From NCBI RefSeq assembly GCF_030143245.1, contig NZ_JARJNS010000002.1:434001-498000 (forward strand): DNA of 64,000 bases. Direction: 5' to 3'. Positions 35,057 through 43,106 of this stretch are shown one piece after another. Positions within the stretch are counted from its first letter, which is position 1; each line of letters starts with the position of its first letter. The position numbers and the translations under genes are program-made. The DNA comes from Rhabdaerophilum sp. SD176. GTDB lineage: Bacteria; Pseudomonadota; Alphaproteobacteria; Rhizobiales; Beijerinckiaceae. The notes below the pieces were generated by a model. That model did not search any database, was not told the origin of the DNA, and was given only the letters and a program-made list of their open reading frames with translations.

Positions 35057-35812
35057 TCAGTTTCCGACAATATCCGGGGTGCGCCAGCCGAGATGCTGGC
35101 CGGAATCGACGGCAATCATCTGGCCTGTGACGAACCGCGCGCGGGCGAGGTAAAGCACCGCCTGGGCAATGGCTTCAGGTGCGACGGCCTCGCCGAGCAG
35201 GGTCCCGGCCGCTTCCTGTGCGAAGCCCTCCGCACCATCATGGATGTTCGGGATGGTCGGGCCCGGCCCGACGCCATTGACGCGGATGCGTGGTGCGAGC
35301 GCCTGTGCCAGCGTTTGCGTGGCTGTCAGCAATGCCGCCTTGGCCAGGGTGTAGCTGAAAAATTGCGGGTTGGGCCGGAAGACGCGCTGGTCGATCAGAT
35401 TGACGATGGCGCCGGCCTCGCCGGGCGGGAGGCCCTCGGCGAAGGCGCGGGCGAGCAGGCAGGGCGCCTGCAGGTTCACGGCGAGGTTCGTTGCAAAACG
35501 GGCGGGTTCGAGCGTCCCGATGCGGTCATCGAGGAAGACCGAGGCATTGTTGACGAGCAGATCAGGCGGGCCGAAGGGCCGGGCAGCCGCTGCCATCAGG
35601 GCATGCAAGGACTCGAGCGCGGAGAGATCGCCGCCGGTCGTGGCAGCGCGGCATCCGCGCGCCGCCAGTTCCGCGGCCAAGGCTTCAGCTTCCTCGCGGC
35701 CGCGATGGAAATGGATCACCACGGCATAGCCTGCTTCCGCCAGATGCCGGACGATGGCAGCACCGATGCGCTTCGACCCGCCGGTGACAAACGCGATCTG
35801 CCGCGCCGTCAT
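35057..35812 (-). CDS. SDR family oxidoreductase (pteridine reductase-like)
   Basis: A 251-residue short-chain dehydrogenase. The cofactor motif is FVTGGSKRIGAAIVRHLAE; the Arg after Lys suggests NADPH use. The NNAS block is DLLVNNASVFLDD. The catalytic YxxxK is in FFSYTLAKAALLTATQTLAQ, and RVNGVGPGPTIPN follows. This arrangement is typical of the pteridine reductase/FolM-like branch, so dihydrobiopterin or folate reduction is possible but unproven. The stop region overlaps no gene, while the start overlaps the end of the upstream glycosyltransferase by 4 bp. Confidence 0.85.
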   Translation of the reverse strand: MTARQIAFVTGGSKRIGAAIVRHLAEAGYAVVIHFHRGREEAEALAAELAARGCRAATTGGDLSALESLHALMAAAARPFGPPDLLVNNASVFLDDRIGTLEPARFATNLAVNLQAPCLLARAFAEGLPPGEAGAIVNLIDQRVFRPNPQFFSYTLAKAALLTATQTLAQALAPRIRVNGVGPGPTIPNIHDGAEGFAQEAAGTLLGEAVAPEAIAQAVLYLARARFVTGQMIAVDSGQHLGWRTPDIVGN

Positions 35813-36594
35813 GGCTGGCGGTTCCGCTTCCGCTCCAACGAGCGACGCTCGTAATCCTTGGCGACCCGCAACCAGCGATAGAATGCAAAATTCATGGCGG
35901 TGATGAACCCATAGATGCCGCGCACGAAATGGCGGCGGATCAGATAGGCCTTGAAGAAGGCCAGCGGGAATTCCGTGAAGATCCGCCAGTCGGGGATACG
36001 CTTGCCGCGCTGCGCCAGATCAGCCACCTGCTGGTCGGCATAGGCATTGAGCTTGGCGATCTGGTCGCCGATCGACCGCACCGAGAAATGGTGGACGATG
36101 CCTCTGAGCCGCGCGACCTTCGCGCCGGGCACGAGATCGACCCGGTCATGCACGATGGAGGTCGAATAGGCGCCCTTCGCGCGATGGTAGAGCCGGACCG
36201 GCGGCAAAGCATAGGCGAGGGGGTGGGGGGCATCCTCACCCGGGAACACCTCGGCGATCCGGATCTCGTAGGCATCGGCGGCCGGAGTGCCGGCGGCGAA
36301 CAAGGCCCGGATTTCCGCCACCAGTTCCGGCGGCAGCCATTCATCGGCATCGAGATTGAGCAGCCAGGGATGGCGGCATTGCGCCTCGGCGAAGCGCTTC
36401 TGCGGGCCATAGCCCGGCCAGTCGTTGTGGATGACGCGCGCGCCTGCGGCCTCGGCCAGCGCAACCGTGCCATCGGTCGAACCGGAATCGACGACGACGA
36501 TGTCGTCGCTCAGGGCCGCCAGCGGTTCGAGCGTGCGGGGCAGGCGGTCAGCCTCGTTGCGGGCAATGATGAAAATCGACAGCGGCAGCGTCAC
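35809..36594 (-). CDS. Glycosyltransferase family 2 protein (WaaE/KdtX-like)
   Basis: A 261-residue GT-A fold enzyme. LSIFIIARNEADRLPRTLEP, DIVVVDSGSTDGTVALAEA and LLNLDADEWLPPELVAEIRA give the nucleotide-sugar pocket, with DAD as the metal-binding DxD. The C-terminal part (ADQQVADLAQRGKRIPDWRI) and a hydrophobic end resemble LPS core beta-1,4-glucosyltransferases of the WaaE/KdtX type. The only plausible in-frame starts are TTG at 36651 and GTG at 36594; the GTG is used because it gives MTLPLSIFIIARNE. It is 4-bp coupled to the SDR gene. The acceptor sugar is unknown. Confidence 0.83.
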   Translation of the reverse strand: MTLPLSIFIIARNEADRLPRTLEPLAALSDDIVVVDSGSTDGTVALAEAAGARVIHNDWPGYGPQKRFAEAQCRHPWLLNLDADEWLPPELVAEIRALFAAGTPAADAYEIRIAEVFPGEDAPHPLAYALPPVRLYHRAKGAYSTSIVHDRVDLVPGAKVARLRGIVHHFSVRSIGDQIAKLNAYADQQVADLAQRGKRIPDWRIFTEFPLAFFKAYLIRRHFVRGIYGFITAMNFAFYRWLRVAKDYERRSLERKRNRQP

Positions 36595-36813
36595 CAGCAG
36601 GCCCCGGACATGACTTTTCCCTCGCTTCGCATGGCCGCCATGTTCTTGCAACTGTGATGTTAGTTTTTGAATAACCTTAATCGCCGCCGATGCCGATTAA
36701 TCAAATGTTTTCCCTCAATGCAGGGTCCTGTTCAGCTTAACAGATGCTTGTGCTAGATCACAATCCGAATGAATTTCTGCTTGAAGATGTGTTGCTTGAG
36801 TAAGGAGCCCAAG

Positions 36814-37437
36814 ATGCGTGGTGTCGTCAGGAAAATTCTTGCCACTACTGCCTGCGTTGCAGGTCTCATGGCTGTTTCTCAAGTTCAGGCCGCAGATCTC
36901 CAGCGCCGCTCCGGCTATTCTCCGACGCCGGTCTTCGCGACCAACTGGGCCGGGTTCTATGCCGGTGCCCATCTCGGCTACGTGTTCGGGCGTTCGCGCT
37001 CGGCGGATCTCGACGGGTTCAAGGGCGGTCTGCAGATCGGGCATAACTGGCAGATGGACCGGCTGGTTATTGGTGGTGAGGCCGATCTCGCCTATGCCGG
37101 CATCGATTATCGTGGCTTCACCGAGAGCTTCCGCCAGAAATGGATCGGCTCGGGCCGTGTCCGCGTCGGCTATGCGTTCGAGCGCTTCCTGCCTTTCGTG
37201 ACCGGCGGTATCGCCTACACGACCGGCACGATGAAGGCCGGCGGCGCGAAATCCTCGAACGGTCATATCGGCTATGTCATCGGTCTCGGCGGCGAAATGA
37301 TGCTCACGGACCGCGTTTCCGCCTCGGTCCAGTATCTGCACTACCGTTTCGAGGGCCAGACCTACAATGTGGTTCCCGCTCGCAACGCGAATATCGTGAA
37401 CAACGAAATCCGCGTTGGCGTCAATTACCGCTTCTGA
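36814..37437 (+). CDS. Outer membrane beta-barrel protein (Omp25/RopB-like)
   Basis: A 207-residue protein with a signal peptide ending SQVQAADL and an eight-stranded barrel pattern. NWAGFYAGAHLGYVFGRS is the standard first strand; GGLQIGHNWQMDRLVIGGEA and VRVGYAFERFLPFVTGGIAY follow. The last strand ends in RVGVNYRF with the terminal phenylalanine needed for BAM recognition. Such proteins are abundant surface porin-like barrels of Hyphomicrobiales. The ATG follows TAAGGAG. A terminator follows at 37477. The upstream gap carries a TTAATCG-N10-CGATTAA inverted repeat (36677-36700) that might be regulatory. Confidence 0.9.
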   Translation: MRGVVRKILATTACVAGLMAVSQVQAADLQRRSGYSPTPVFATNWAGFYAGAHLGYVFGRSRSADLDGFKGGLQIGHNWQMDRLVIGGEADLAYAGIDYRGFTESFRQKWIGSGRVRVGYAFERFLPFVTGGIAYTTGTMKAGGAKSSNGHIGYVIGLGGEMMLTDRVSASVQYLHYRFEGQTYNVVPARNANIVNNEIRVGVNYRF

Positions 37438-37476
37438 GGGCGCATAGCGCCTTCAAGGGAATGCCGGGGGGCGACA

Positions 37477-37507
37477 GGGGTCCGGGGAACCGGGCCCCTT
37501 CTTTTTT
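37477..37507 (+). terminator. Intrinsic terminator of the outer membrane protein gene
   Basis: GGGGTCCGG (37477-37485), loop GGAA and CCGGGCCCC (37490-37498) pair over 9 bp with one wobble, followed by TTCTTTTTT. It starts 39 bp after the stop codon. Confidence 0.9.
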
Positions 37508-37546
37508 GGGGTCCGTCGGGATGGGACTTGTTTGGCCTTTGGCGCA

Positions 37547-37619
37547 GGTCCCTCGCAACGGCTCCTGACGGGTCTGCTCGGCGGCGTCTTCGCGCCTGGC
37601 CAGGGCCGTGGGCCCTGGC
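37547..37619. repeat. Three-hairpin intergenic repeat, copy B
   Basis: It shares its first 21 bases with copy A at 34951. The second hairpin reads GGCGT-CTTC-GCGCC, where a C-to-T change leaves a G-U pair. The third reads GCCAGGGCC-GTG-GGCCCTGGC (37599-37619), where copy A has GCCAAGGCC/GGCCTTGGC, a paired A-T to G-C change. It lies between the convergent omp and GST genes, after the omp terminator. Confidence 0.75.
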
Positions 37620-37670
37620 GGGGAGGCAGATTGGGGACCTTGTGGTGAGGGGGTGAGCCTCACCCGCTGC

Positions 37671-38279
37671 TCAAGCGTGCGGCTTGGTCTTCGCGAAAGC
37701 GGGAACGAGGCGGTTGAACTCCGCCGCGAAGGCCGCGAGTTTCGGATAGTTCCCGCTCGACAGGCCGGAGAAGCGGAACTCGTACCATTCGAGCATGCAG
37801 GCCACGGAAATAACACCGATATCCGGCGTGGCGCTGGCCACGGGCGGGTTGGCTTCCAGCGTGCCGAGACCGCGTTCGACCTTGCCGCCCTGATGGGCAA
37901 TCCAGGCCGGCTCGTGCTTTTCGGGCGCGCGGAAGCGGCCTTCATAGAGCTGCAGGATCGCCGCGTCGGTGATGCCATCGGCGAGGGCCTGAAGCTTCAG
38001 CGCGGCGAGCCGGGCCGGCCATGCCGCCGGGATCACCTTGCCGCCGCCGGCCTCGTGGTCGAGATATTCGACGATGACGCGGCTGTCATAGACCGTGCTG
38101 CCATCGGGCAGGATCAGGCACGGGATCTTGCCGAGCGGGTTGTCCTGCCGCAGCGGATCGGCCGGGTTCATCGTGTCCGTCGGCAGCATCTCGAGGCTGT
38201 CGGCATGGCCGGTGAAGAGCGCCGCTACCTTGACCTTGCGGCCGAAGGGCGAAGCGGCGGAAGAGCGCAGTTTCAGCAT
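37671..38279 (-). CDS. Glutathione S-transferase family protein
   Basis: A 202-residue protein. The N-terminal thioredoxin-like domain has LRSSAASPFGRKVKVAALFT, NPLGKIPCLILPDGSTVYDS and RVIVEYLD, which form the glutathione site, with the cis-Pro and the ES-like DS. The C-terminal helical domain includes the DxxLE-like capping region. The start MLKLRSSAASP suggests a serine or threonine activates glutathione rather than a cysteine. The substrate is unknown. It stands alone in a gap after repeat B. Confidence 0.88.
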   Translation of the reverse strand: MLKLRSSAASPFGRKVKVAALFTGHADSLEMLPTDTMNPADPLRQDNPLGKIPCLILPDGSTVYDSRVIVEYLDHEAGGGKVIPAAWPARLAALKLQALADGITDAAILQLYEGRFRAPEKHEPAWIAHQGGKVERGLGTLEANPPVASATPDIGVISVACMLEWYEFRFSGLSSGNYPKLAAFAAEFNRLVPAFAKTKPHA

Positions 38280-38375
38280 GGGCGTTTCCGTTTCTTGAGG
38301 CCCCTTCCGGGGCGTTGGATGGCCTGACCATTGCCGCTTGACCGGAAATCGGCAAGGGCTTTGTTGGCCTTTGGC

Positions 38376-39218
38376 TCAGGCGCTTTTCAGCCAGTCAACC
38401 CGCCAGCGCGCAATGCCGCCGCGCCCAAGCCGCTCCGACAGGGCCGGCAGCAGGTTCAGCAATTCCTCGTCGAGCTTCCACGGCGGATTGGCGATGGCGA
38501 GGCCGCAGGCCGCCAGCGGCCCTTCCGCCTCGGGCTCGTCGACATGCAACTCGACGATCAGGATGCGCGCGAAGGAGCTCTCCACCAAACCTGCCTCGAA
38601 AAGCGAGACGCGGCGCTGGTTCTTGACCGGGTACCAGAGCATGGCGAGGCCGGTCGGCCATTTGCGCGCCATGACCTGCATGCCCTCGATCATCCGGTCG
38701 AATTCGTCTTCCTTCTCGAAGGGCGGATCGACCAGCACGAGGCCGCGCCGCTCCGGCGGCGGGATCTGCGCCTTCCAGGCGATGTAGCCGTCGAGCTGGT
38801 TGATCACCAGCCGGTCATCACGCGGCAGGGCGCGACGCAGGTCACGTAGGGTTTCCGGGTGTAACTCGTTGAAGGAGGCCCGGTCCTGCGGCCGGAGAAC
38901 ATGCCGGATCAGCGCCGGCGAGCCGGGATAAAGCCGCCCGTCGCGAGAGAGGTCGGCAAGGGCGGCGCGATAGCCGGCGAGGATGGTCTCGGCCGGCGCA
39001 TCCAGGGGCCCCGCGTTCAGCCGGCCGATCCCGTCGACCCATTCGCCGGTGCGGCTGGCGGCGTCGCCCTTGAGGTCGTAAAGGCCGGCGCCGGCATGGG
39101 TGTCGATGACGCGGATCGCCGTGTCTTTCTGCATGAGATGCGCGAGGATGCGCATCAGCACCGCATGTTTCAACACATCGGCGAAATTGCCGGCATGGAA
39201 GGCGTGGCGGTAATTCAC
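38376..39218 (-). CDS. rlmJ: 23S rRNA (adenine(2030)-N(6))-methyltransferase
   Basis: A 280-residue class I methyltransferase. The start NYRHAFHAGNFADVLKHAVL is the RlmJ signature. IRVIDTHAGAGLYDLKGDAA is the SAM-binding loop, and GLVLVDPPFEKEDEFDRM gives the catalytic DPPF of N6-adenine methylases. It modifies A2030 of 23S rRNA in E. coli. It is 6 bp downstream of the RNase T2 gene. Confidence 0.94.
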   Translation of the reverse strand: MNYRHAFHAGNFADVLKHAVLMRILAHLMQKDTAIRVIDTHAGAGLYDLKGDAASRTGEWVDGIGRLNAGPLDAPAETILAGYRAALADLSRDGRLYPGSPALIRHVLRPQDRASFNELHPETLRDLRRALPRDDRLVINQLDGYIAWKAQIPPPERRGLVLVDPPFEKEDEFDRMIEGMQVMARKWPTGLAMLWYPVKNQRRVSLFEAGLVESSFARILIVELHVDEPEAEGPLAACGLAIANPPWKLDEELLNLLPALSERLGRGGIARWRVDWLKSA

Positions 39219-39224
39219 CGGCCC

Positions 39225-39884
39225 TTACCGTGCAGCCGGGACGACGATGTCACGCGTGCGGCAGACATCGCGGCTCACCTCATCGCAGGGGCGGAAGCTG
39301 CGAAGATCGCGCGTGAGGCAGAGCCGCACTTCCTCCAGCATGCCCTTCTTGCAGGTCACGGCCATCATGTCCGGGCGCAGGCCAGGATTGGCGAGGGCGA
39401 AGGCGCGCTCGATATCCGGCACGGACCAGCGGCGCGGCGCTTCCGGCGCCTCGAGATCCTTCGGCACCTTCACCCGGTTCCGCGCCGTCTCGGTGGCGGT
39501 GAAATAGCCGGCCGGGCTTTCACCGGAGCAGGTGCCGTGCTTGCGCCATTGATGGCGGGCGAGACCGCTCGTCGGCAGGACGCGCTCGCCGATATCCATG
39601 GCGTTGCGCGAGGGATTGCGGCCATCCGGCGTGCAGAACGAGGGGTAGCCGCGTTCATATTGCGGCCAGAGCCCGTGCACCACGAAGCCGGGATTGCGCC
39701 CGGGCTCGCATTGCGGGTTCCTGCGGCGCTCGCCTGTCAGGTCGCAGAACGTGGCCGACCAGGAGAGCGAGAGCACGTAGAAATCGAAGCGGCCCATCGG
39801 CGCGCCACGCTCCTCGCGCGGCTGGGCGGAGGCCGGCAGCACGAAAGCCGCCAGCAGCACAAGGAGGGCCGGAAGGCGGGTCAT
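39225..39884 (-). CDS. Ribonuclease T2 family protein
   Basis: A 219-residue secreted RNase: signal peptide RLPALLVLLAAFVLPASA, then FYVLSLSWSATFCD. Both catalytic segments are present. CAS I is NPGFVVHGLWPQYERGYPSF and CAS II is HQWRKHGTCSGE, each with its histidine. Several cysteines fit the family disulfides. T2 RNases cut single-stranded RNA via 2',3'-cyclic phosphates and act in the periplasm (RNase I in E. coli). The start overlaps the stop of the gene upstream (TGATG), which encodes another small secreted protein. Confidence 0.92.
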   Translation of the reverse strand: MTRLPALLVLLAAFVLPASAQPREERGAPMGRFDFYVLSLSWSATFCDLTGERRRNPQCEPGRNPGFVVHGLWPQYERGYPSFCTPDGRNPSRNAMDIGERVLPTSGLARHQWRKHGTCSGESPAGYFTATETARNRVKVPKDLEAPEAPRRWSVPDIERAFALANPGLRPDMMAVTCKKGMLEEVRLCLTRDLRSFRPCDEVSRDVCRTRDIVVPAAR

Positions 39885-40315
39885 CAGCGGTCGAGGCGGT
39901 AGCAGCCCGGCATCGCGGTGTGGTTGCGGTCATAGCCGGAGAGGCAGAACTGGACGCCCTCGCTCATCCCGATGATGCCGGTTTCCTCGATGATCGCGTA
40001 GCGCATCGTCAGGCGGCGGCGATCGGCCATCACGGCCTGCGCCTGGCAGTAGCGGCGGGGGATCAGATCAAGGCCATGCGGGCGGAAGGCGGCCTGCCGG
40101 ACCTTCTCGAACCCGACGATCTCGGCGCTGCTGTTCCAGTATTTCCGCTCGGTCGCGTTGAAGCGGTGCTGCAGCTTCGACAGCACGCCCGGGCTGTCGC
40201 AGGAGGAGACCTGCGCCGACCACGGGATGATCCGGGTCTCGGCCGGGATTTCCTCGCGCGCGGAGGCGGGGAGTGCGGCCACGAGCAGGCCGAACAGGAC
40301 GGGAAGCAGGCGCAT
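39884..40315 (-). CDS. Secreted hypothetical protein coupled to RNase T2
   Basis: A 143-residue protein with signal peptide MRLLPVLFGLLVAALPASA. Four cysteines are visible, in VSSCDSPG, RRYCQAQ, VQFCLSG and MPGCYRL, which could make two disulfides. HRFNATERKYWNSSAEIVGF is a central block. No family is recognised. The stop overlaps the RNase T2 start by one base, so the two are translated in step and both are exported. A role as binding partner or inhibitor of the RNase is a guess. Confidence 0.75.
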   Translation of the reverse strand: MRLLPVLFGLLVAALPASAREEIPAETRIIPWSAQVSSCDSPGVLSKLQHRFNATERKYWNSSAEIVGFEKVRQAAFRPHGLDLIPRRYCQAQAVMADRRRLTMRYAIIEETGIIGMSEGVQFCLSGYDRNHTAMPGCYRLDR

Positions 40316-40423
40316 CGGAACCTCCTGAATTTCGACCCTAGCCTTCGCCCCTCGGCGCCCGGCGGTCAAGTCCGCGCGGGCAGATCCGGGGATTTTCGAC
40401 AGGGTTGCGGCATGGCGGCAACG

Positions 40424-41413
40424 TCACTGGTGGCCCACCACCTCGCGCGGGCGGTAGGGCGCCTCGAGCCGGGCCCAGACGCGCGGATCGACCTTGAGGG
40501 CGAGCGCGGCGAGGGCATCATCGACATGGCGCATCTTGGAGGCGCCGAGGATCGTGCTGGTGACAAAAGGCTTCGCCAGCACCCAGGCCTGGGCAAGGAT
40601 GGCCGGCGTGGTGCCGAGTTTCTCCGCCTCCTGGACGAGCCGCCGCCGGATGCTTTCGTCCTGAGGGGTGCCGATCTTCAGGGCACCGACATGCTGGTCG
40701 GACCGGCCGCGCACCGTCGTTTCGTTGCTGACCGGCTTCGACAGGCCCGAACCTGCGAGATAGCCGCGGGCCAGTGGCGACCATGGCGTCATGCCCAGCC
40801 CCTCGGATTGCAGGAGCGGGATCATCTCGCGTTCCTCCTCGCGATAGACGAGGTTGTAGAAGTTCTGCATCGAGACGAATTCGGCGTAGCCATGCGCGCG
40901 TTGCAGGCCGATCAACTTCATGAGCTGCCAAGCATACATCGAGGAGGCGCCGAGATAGAGCACCTTGCCGGCGCGGACGACATCATTCAGGCCCTCGACG
41001 ATCTCCTCCATCTCGGTTTCATGGTCGAGCCGATGGATGATGTAGAGGTCGATATAGTCGGTGCCGAGCCGCTTGAGTGAGGCATCCACGCCCTCGCGGA
41101 TATGCTTTCGCGAGAGGCCGCGCTGGTTGGGCTTCGGGCCCATCGCGTTGAACACCTTGGTGGCGATGACCACCTCGTCGCGCGGGGCGAATTCCTTCAG
41201 CGCCTTGCCGGTGATCCGCTCGCTCTCGCCGAGGGAGTACATGTCCGCAGTGTCAAAGAAATTGATCCCGGCCTCAATGGCGCGCCGGAAGAAGGGCATG
41301 GATTCCTCCTCCTCCAGCACCCATTCCCGCCAGGACGGGTGGCCATAGGTCATGCAGCCGAGCGCGATGCGCGACACTTTCAGGCCGGTCCGGCCCAACC
41401 GTACGTAATCCAT
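40424..41413 (-). CDS. Aldo/keto reductase
   Basis: A 329-residue (beta/alpha)8 NADPH oxidoreductase. The tetrad is visible: FFDTADMYSLGESE (Asp, Tyr), DEVVIATKVF (Lys) and DYIDLYIIHRLDHET (His). The start MDYVRLGRTGLKVSRIALGC is standard for AKR proteins of the YajO/PhdK type. GCMTYGHP follows. Substrates are aldehydes or ketones of unknown identity. The ATG at 41413 is preferred to an open upstream extension. It is monocistronic. Confidence 0.9.
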   Translation of the reverse strand: MDYVRLGRTGLKVSRIALGCMTYGHPSWREWVLEEEESMPFFRRAIEAGINFFDTADMYSLGESERITGKALKEFAPRDEVVIATKVFNAMGPKPNQRGLSRKHIREGVDASLKRLGTDYIDLYIIHRLDHETEMEEIVEGLNDVVRAGKVLYLGASSMYAWQLMKLIGLQRAHGYAEFVSMQNFYNLVYREEEREMIPLLQSEGLGMTPWSPLARGYLAGSGLSKPVSNETTVRGRSDQHVGALKIGTPQDESIRRRLVQEAEKLGTTPAILAQAWVLAKPFVTSTILGASKMRHVDDALAALALKVDPRVWARLEAPYRPREVVGHQ

Positions 41414-41467
41414 GGGAGATCCTCCGTTGGCCGGAGGATGGCCCGGCGGGCCCATCGCCGCAAGGGC

Positions 41468-42742
41468 TCAGTTTCCGCGGGGATTGGCCATGGTCGGCTG
41501 ACGCACCGGCGCGGCGGCACGGGGGCGGGGCTTCGGCGCCGGGATGGTTTCGGTCTCGACCGGGCTGGCGGGGATGGAGCCGGTCCGATCCGGCGGCAGG
41601 CCCGGTACGCGGCGGGGCGGCAGGTCGGGGATCGAGCCGGTGGCGAGGTCGAATTGCGAGGGGTCGAAATCAGGCTCGATCTCGAGATCCTGGCCCTGCG
41701 AATCCTGCCAGCGGCTGCCGGCGGGTGCGGGGGCACGCGGGCCGGGCAGCATGCCACCGGCCGGGGCGGGCAGCGTGCTGGCCTGCAGGGATGCCGGCGG
41801 GCGCGGGCCGGCGGCGATCTGGTTCTGCTGGGCCTGCAGCGTCCCGGCGGGATAGGGCGAAGCAGGCGCCTGCCGGAAGGCATAGGGGTTCTGCGGGCCG
41901 CCGAACGGGTTGACGGCAGGCCCGTAGGTGCCCGGCAGCGGGCGCTGCGGTGCGGCGACCTGCGGCTTGCAGTAGCGGCGTTGGCCCCGGGCGTCATGGC
42001 GGGCGAGATCAAGGTGGAAATGATCGTAGTGGAGCGCGTCCGAGCCGGGCCCGAGCACGGTGCGGAAGCGCTGGCAGGCGCCGTGGAATACATCGCGCAG
42101 GAAGCCCTGTTCCTGCTCGGTGCCGCGCCAGCCGCCCTTCACCGTGACGACATTGCCGTCATTGAAGACGAAGCTCATGATGTCGATGGCATTGCCGAAA
42201 GCATGTTCGGACAGGCGGGCATTGGCCTGGTGGTTGCGCCGACGGCAGGCATAGGAGCCGGCGGTGCGGATCTCGCGTATGCCCTGGCCGAACCAGGCGA
42301 TGGCGGCGGGCTGGACCGCCGTGGTGATCCAGTCATCCGTCCAGGCAACCATCGGGCAGCCAAGCGTGGCTTCCGGCTTGATCACCGTCATCTCGAGGAG
42401 GCCGGGCGTGAAGCCGGCCTGCTGGCCGCCGGTTGAGGCGAGGGCCAGCGCGACGGACTGGCTGTCATTCGGGAAGGCAGCGACTTTCAGGGGCAGGTCG
42501 GCGCCGCAGGGGCCGGGGCCATCGATCGGTTTGGTCTGCCGGATAAACTGACTTTCGCGGATGATGCCGGCCTTCATGCAGGCCATTTCCGCTTCCGCGC
42601 GCCAGGGTTCACGCGGCTCGAACCGGGCGAAGCCGCAGCCGCTCAGGAAGGCGCCGAGGCCGGCAGCCAGCAGGGCCAGCCGCGACAGGGTGCGCGGGCC
42701 GATAGAGGCCGGACGTGCGGAGGCATGGTTGAAACGCAACAT
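41468..42742 (-). CDS. Extensin-like C-terminal domain lipoprotein
   Basis: A 424-residue envelope protein. A lipobox LSGC puts the lipidated Cys at residue 36. The extensin-like C domain (roughly 50-265) has ACMKAGIIRESQ-type Cys pairs, ARLSEHAFGNAIDIMSFVFN and LHYDHFHLDLARHDARGQRR, which give the M15-like His/Asp/His metal site. The last ~150 residues are proline-rich and low in complexity (for example FGGPQNPYAFRQAPASP), probably a flexible wall-spanning tail. A peptidoglycan peptidase role is inferred from the M15-like site. Family members are common in Hyphomicrobiales. Confidence 0.88.
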   Translation of the reverse strand: MLRFNHASARPASIGPRTLSRLALLAAGLGAFLSGCGFARFEPREPWRAEAEMACMKAGIIRESQFIRQTKPIDGPGPCGADLPLKVAAFPNDSQSVALALASTGGQQAGFTPGLLEMTVIKPEATLGCPMVAWTDDWITTAVQPAAIAWFGQGIREIRTAGSYACRRRNHQANARLSEHAFGNAIDIMSFVFNDGNVVTVKGGWRGTEQEQGFLRDVFHGACQRFRTVLGPGSDALHYDHFHLDLARHDARGQRRYCKPQVAAPQRPLPGTYGPAVNPFGGPQNPYAFRQAPASPYPAGTLQAQQNQIAAGPRPPASLQASTLPAPAGGMLPGPRAPAPAGSRWQDSQGQDLEIEPDFDPSQFDLATGSIPDLPPRRVPGLPPDRTGSIPASPVETETIPAPKPRPRAAAPVRQPTMANPRGN

Positions 42743-42857
42743 CCGCTAAAAATGACGCGATCCCGGTAACCTTCTCTTAAGAGAAAGGGTTACGAAGCGG
42801 TAAACGCTGCGTAACGATGCCAGATAATCCGATTTCATCCGTGGCGGAGTGACGCGC

Positions 42858-43106
42858 ATGCAGGGCAAGGCCCGACTTATCTTTCCTGCCATCCTCTCCT
42901 GCGTGATGGCATTCCTGATGACGGCGGTAGTGACCTATCTCAATGTCGGTACGCCGCCCGATTTCGTCGCGCGGTGGTTGCGTGCCTTCGTTATCGCCTG
43001 GCCGCTGGCCTATATCGCGGCGCTCATTGCCTCGCCGATCGCACGGCGCGGGACGATGCTGATCCTCCAGCTGATCGACGGAAAATCCGATGCTCCGCGC
43101 GCTTGA
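42858..43106 (+). CDS. DUF2798 domain-containing small membrane protein
   Basis: An 82-residue protein with two transmembrane helices: IFPAILSCVMAFLMTAVVTY and AFVIAWPLAYIAALIASPIA. The spacing and the WLRAF-WPLAYI-PIARR pattern match DUF2798. Its function is unknown. A GTG nine bases upstream (42849) is an alternative start. Its end overlaps the amidase start by 17 bp. Confidence 0.85.
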   Translation: MQGKARLIFPAILSCVMAFLMTAVVTYLNVGTPPDFVARWLRAFVIAWPLAYIAALIASPIARRGTMLILQLIDGKSDAPRA

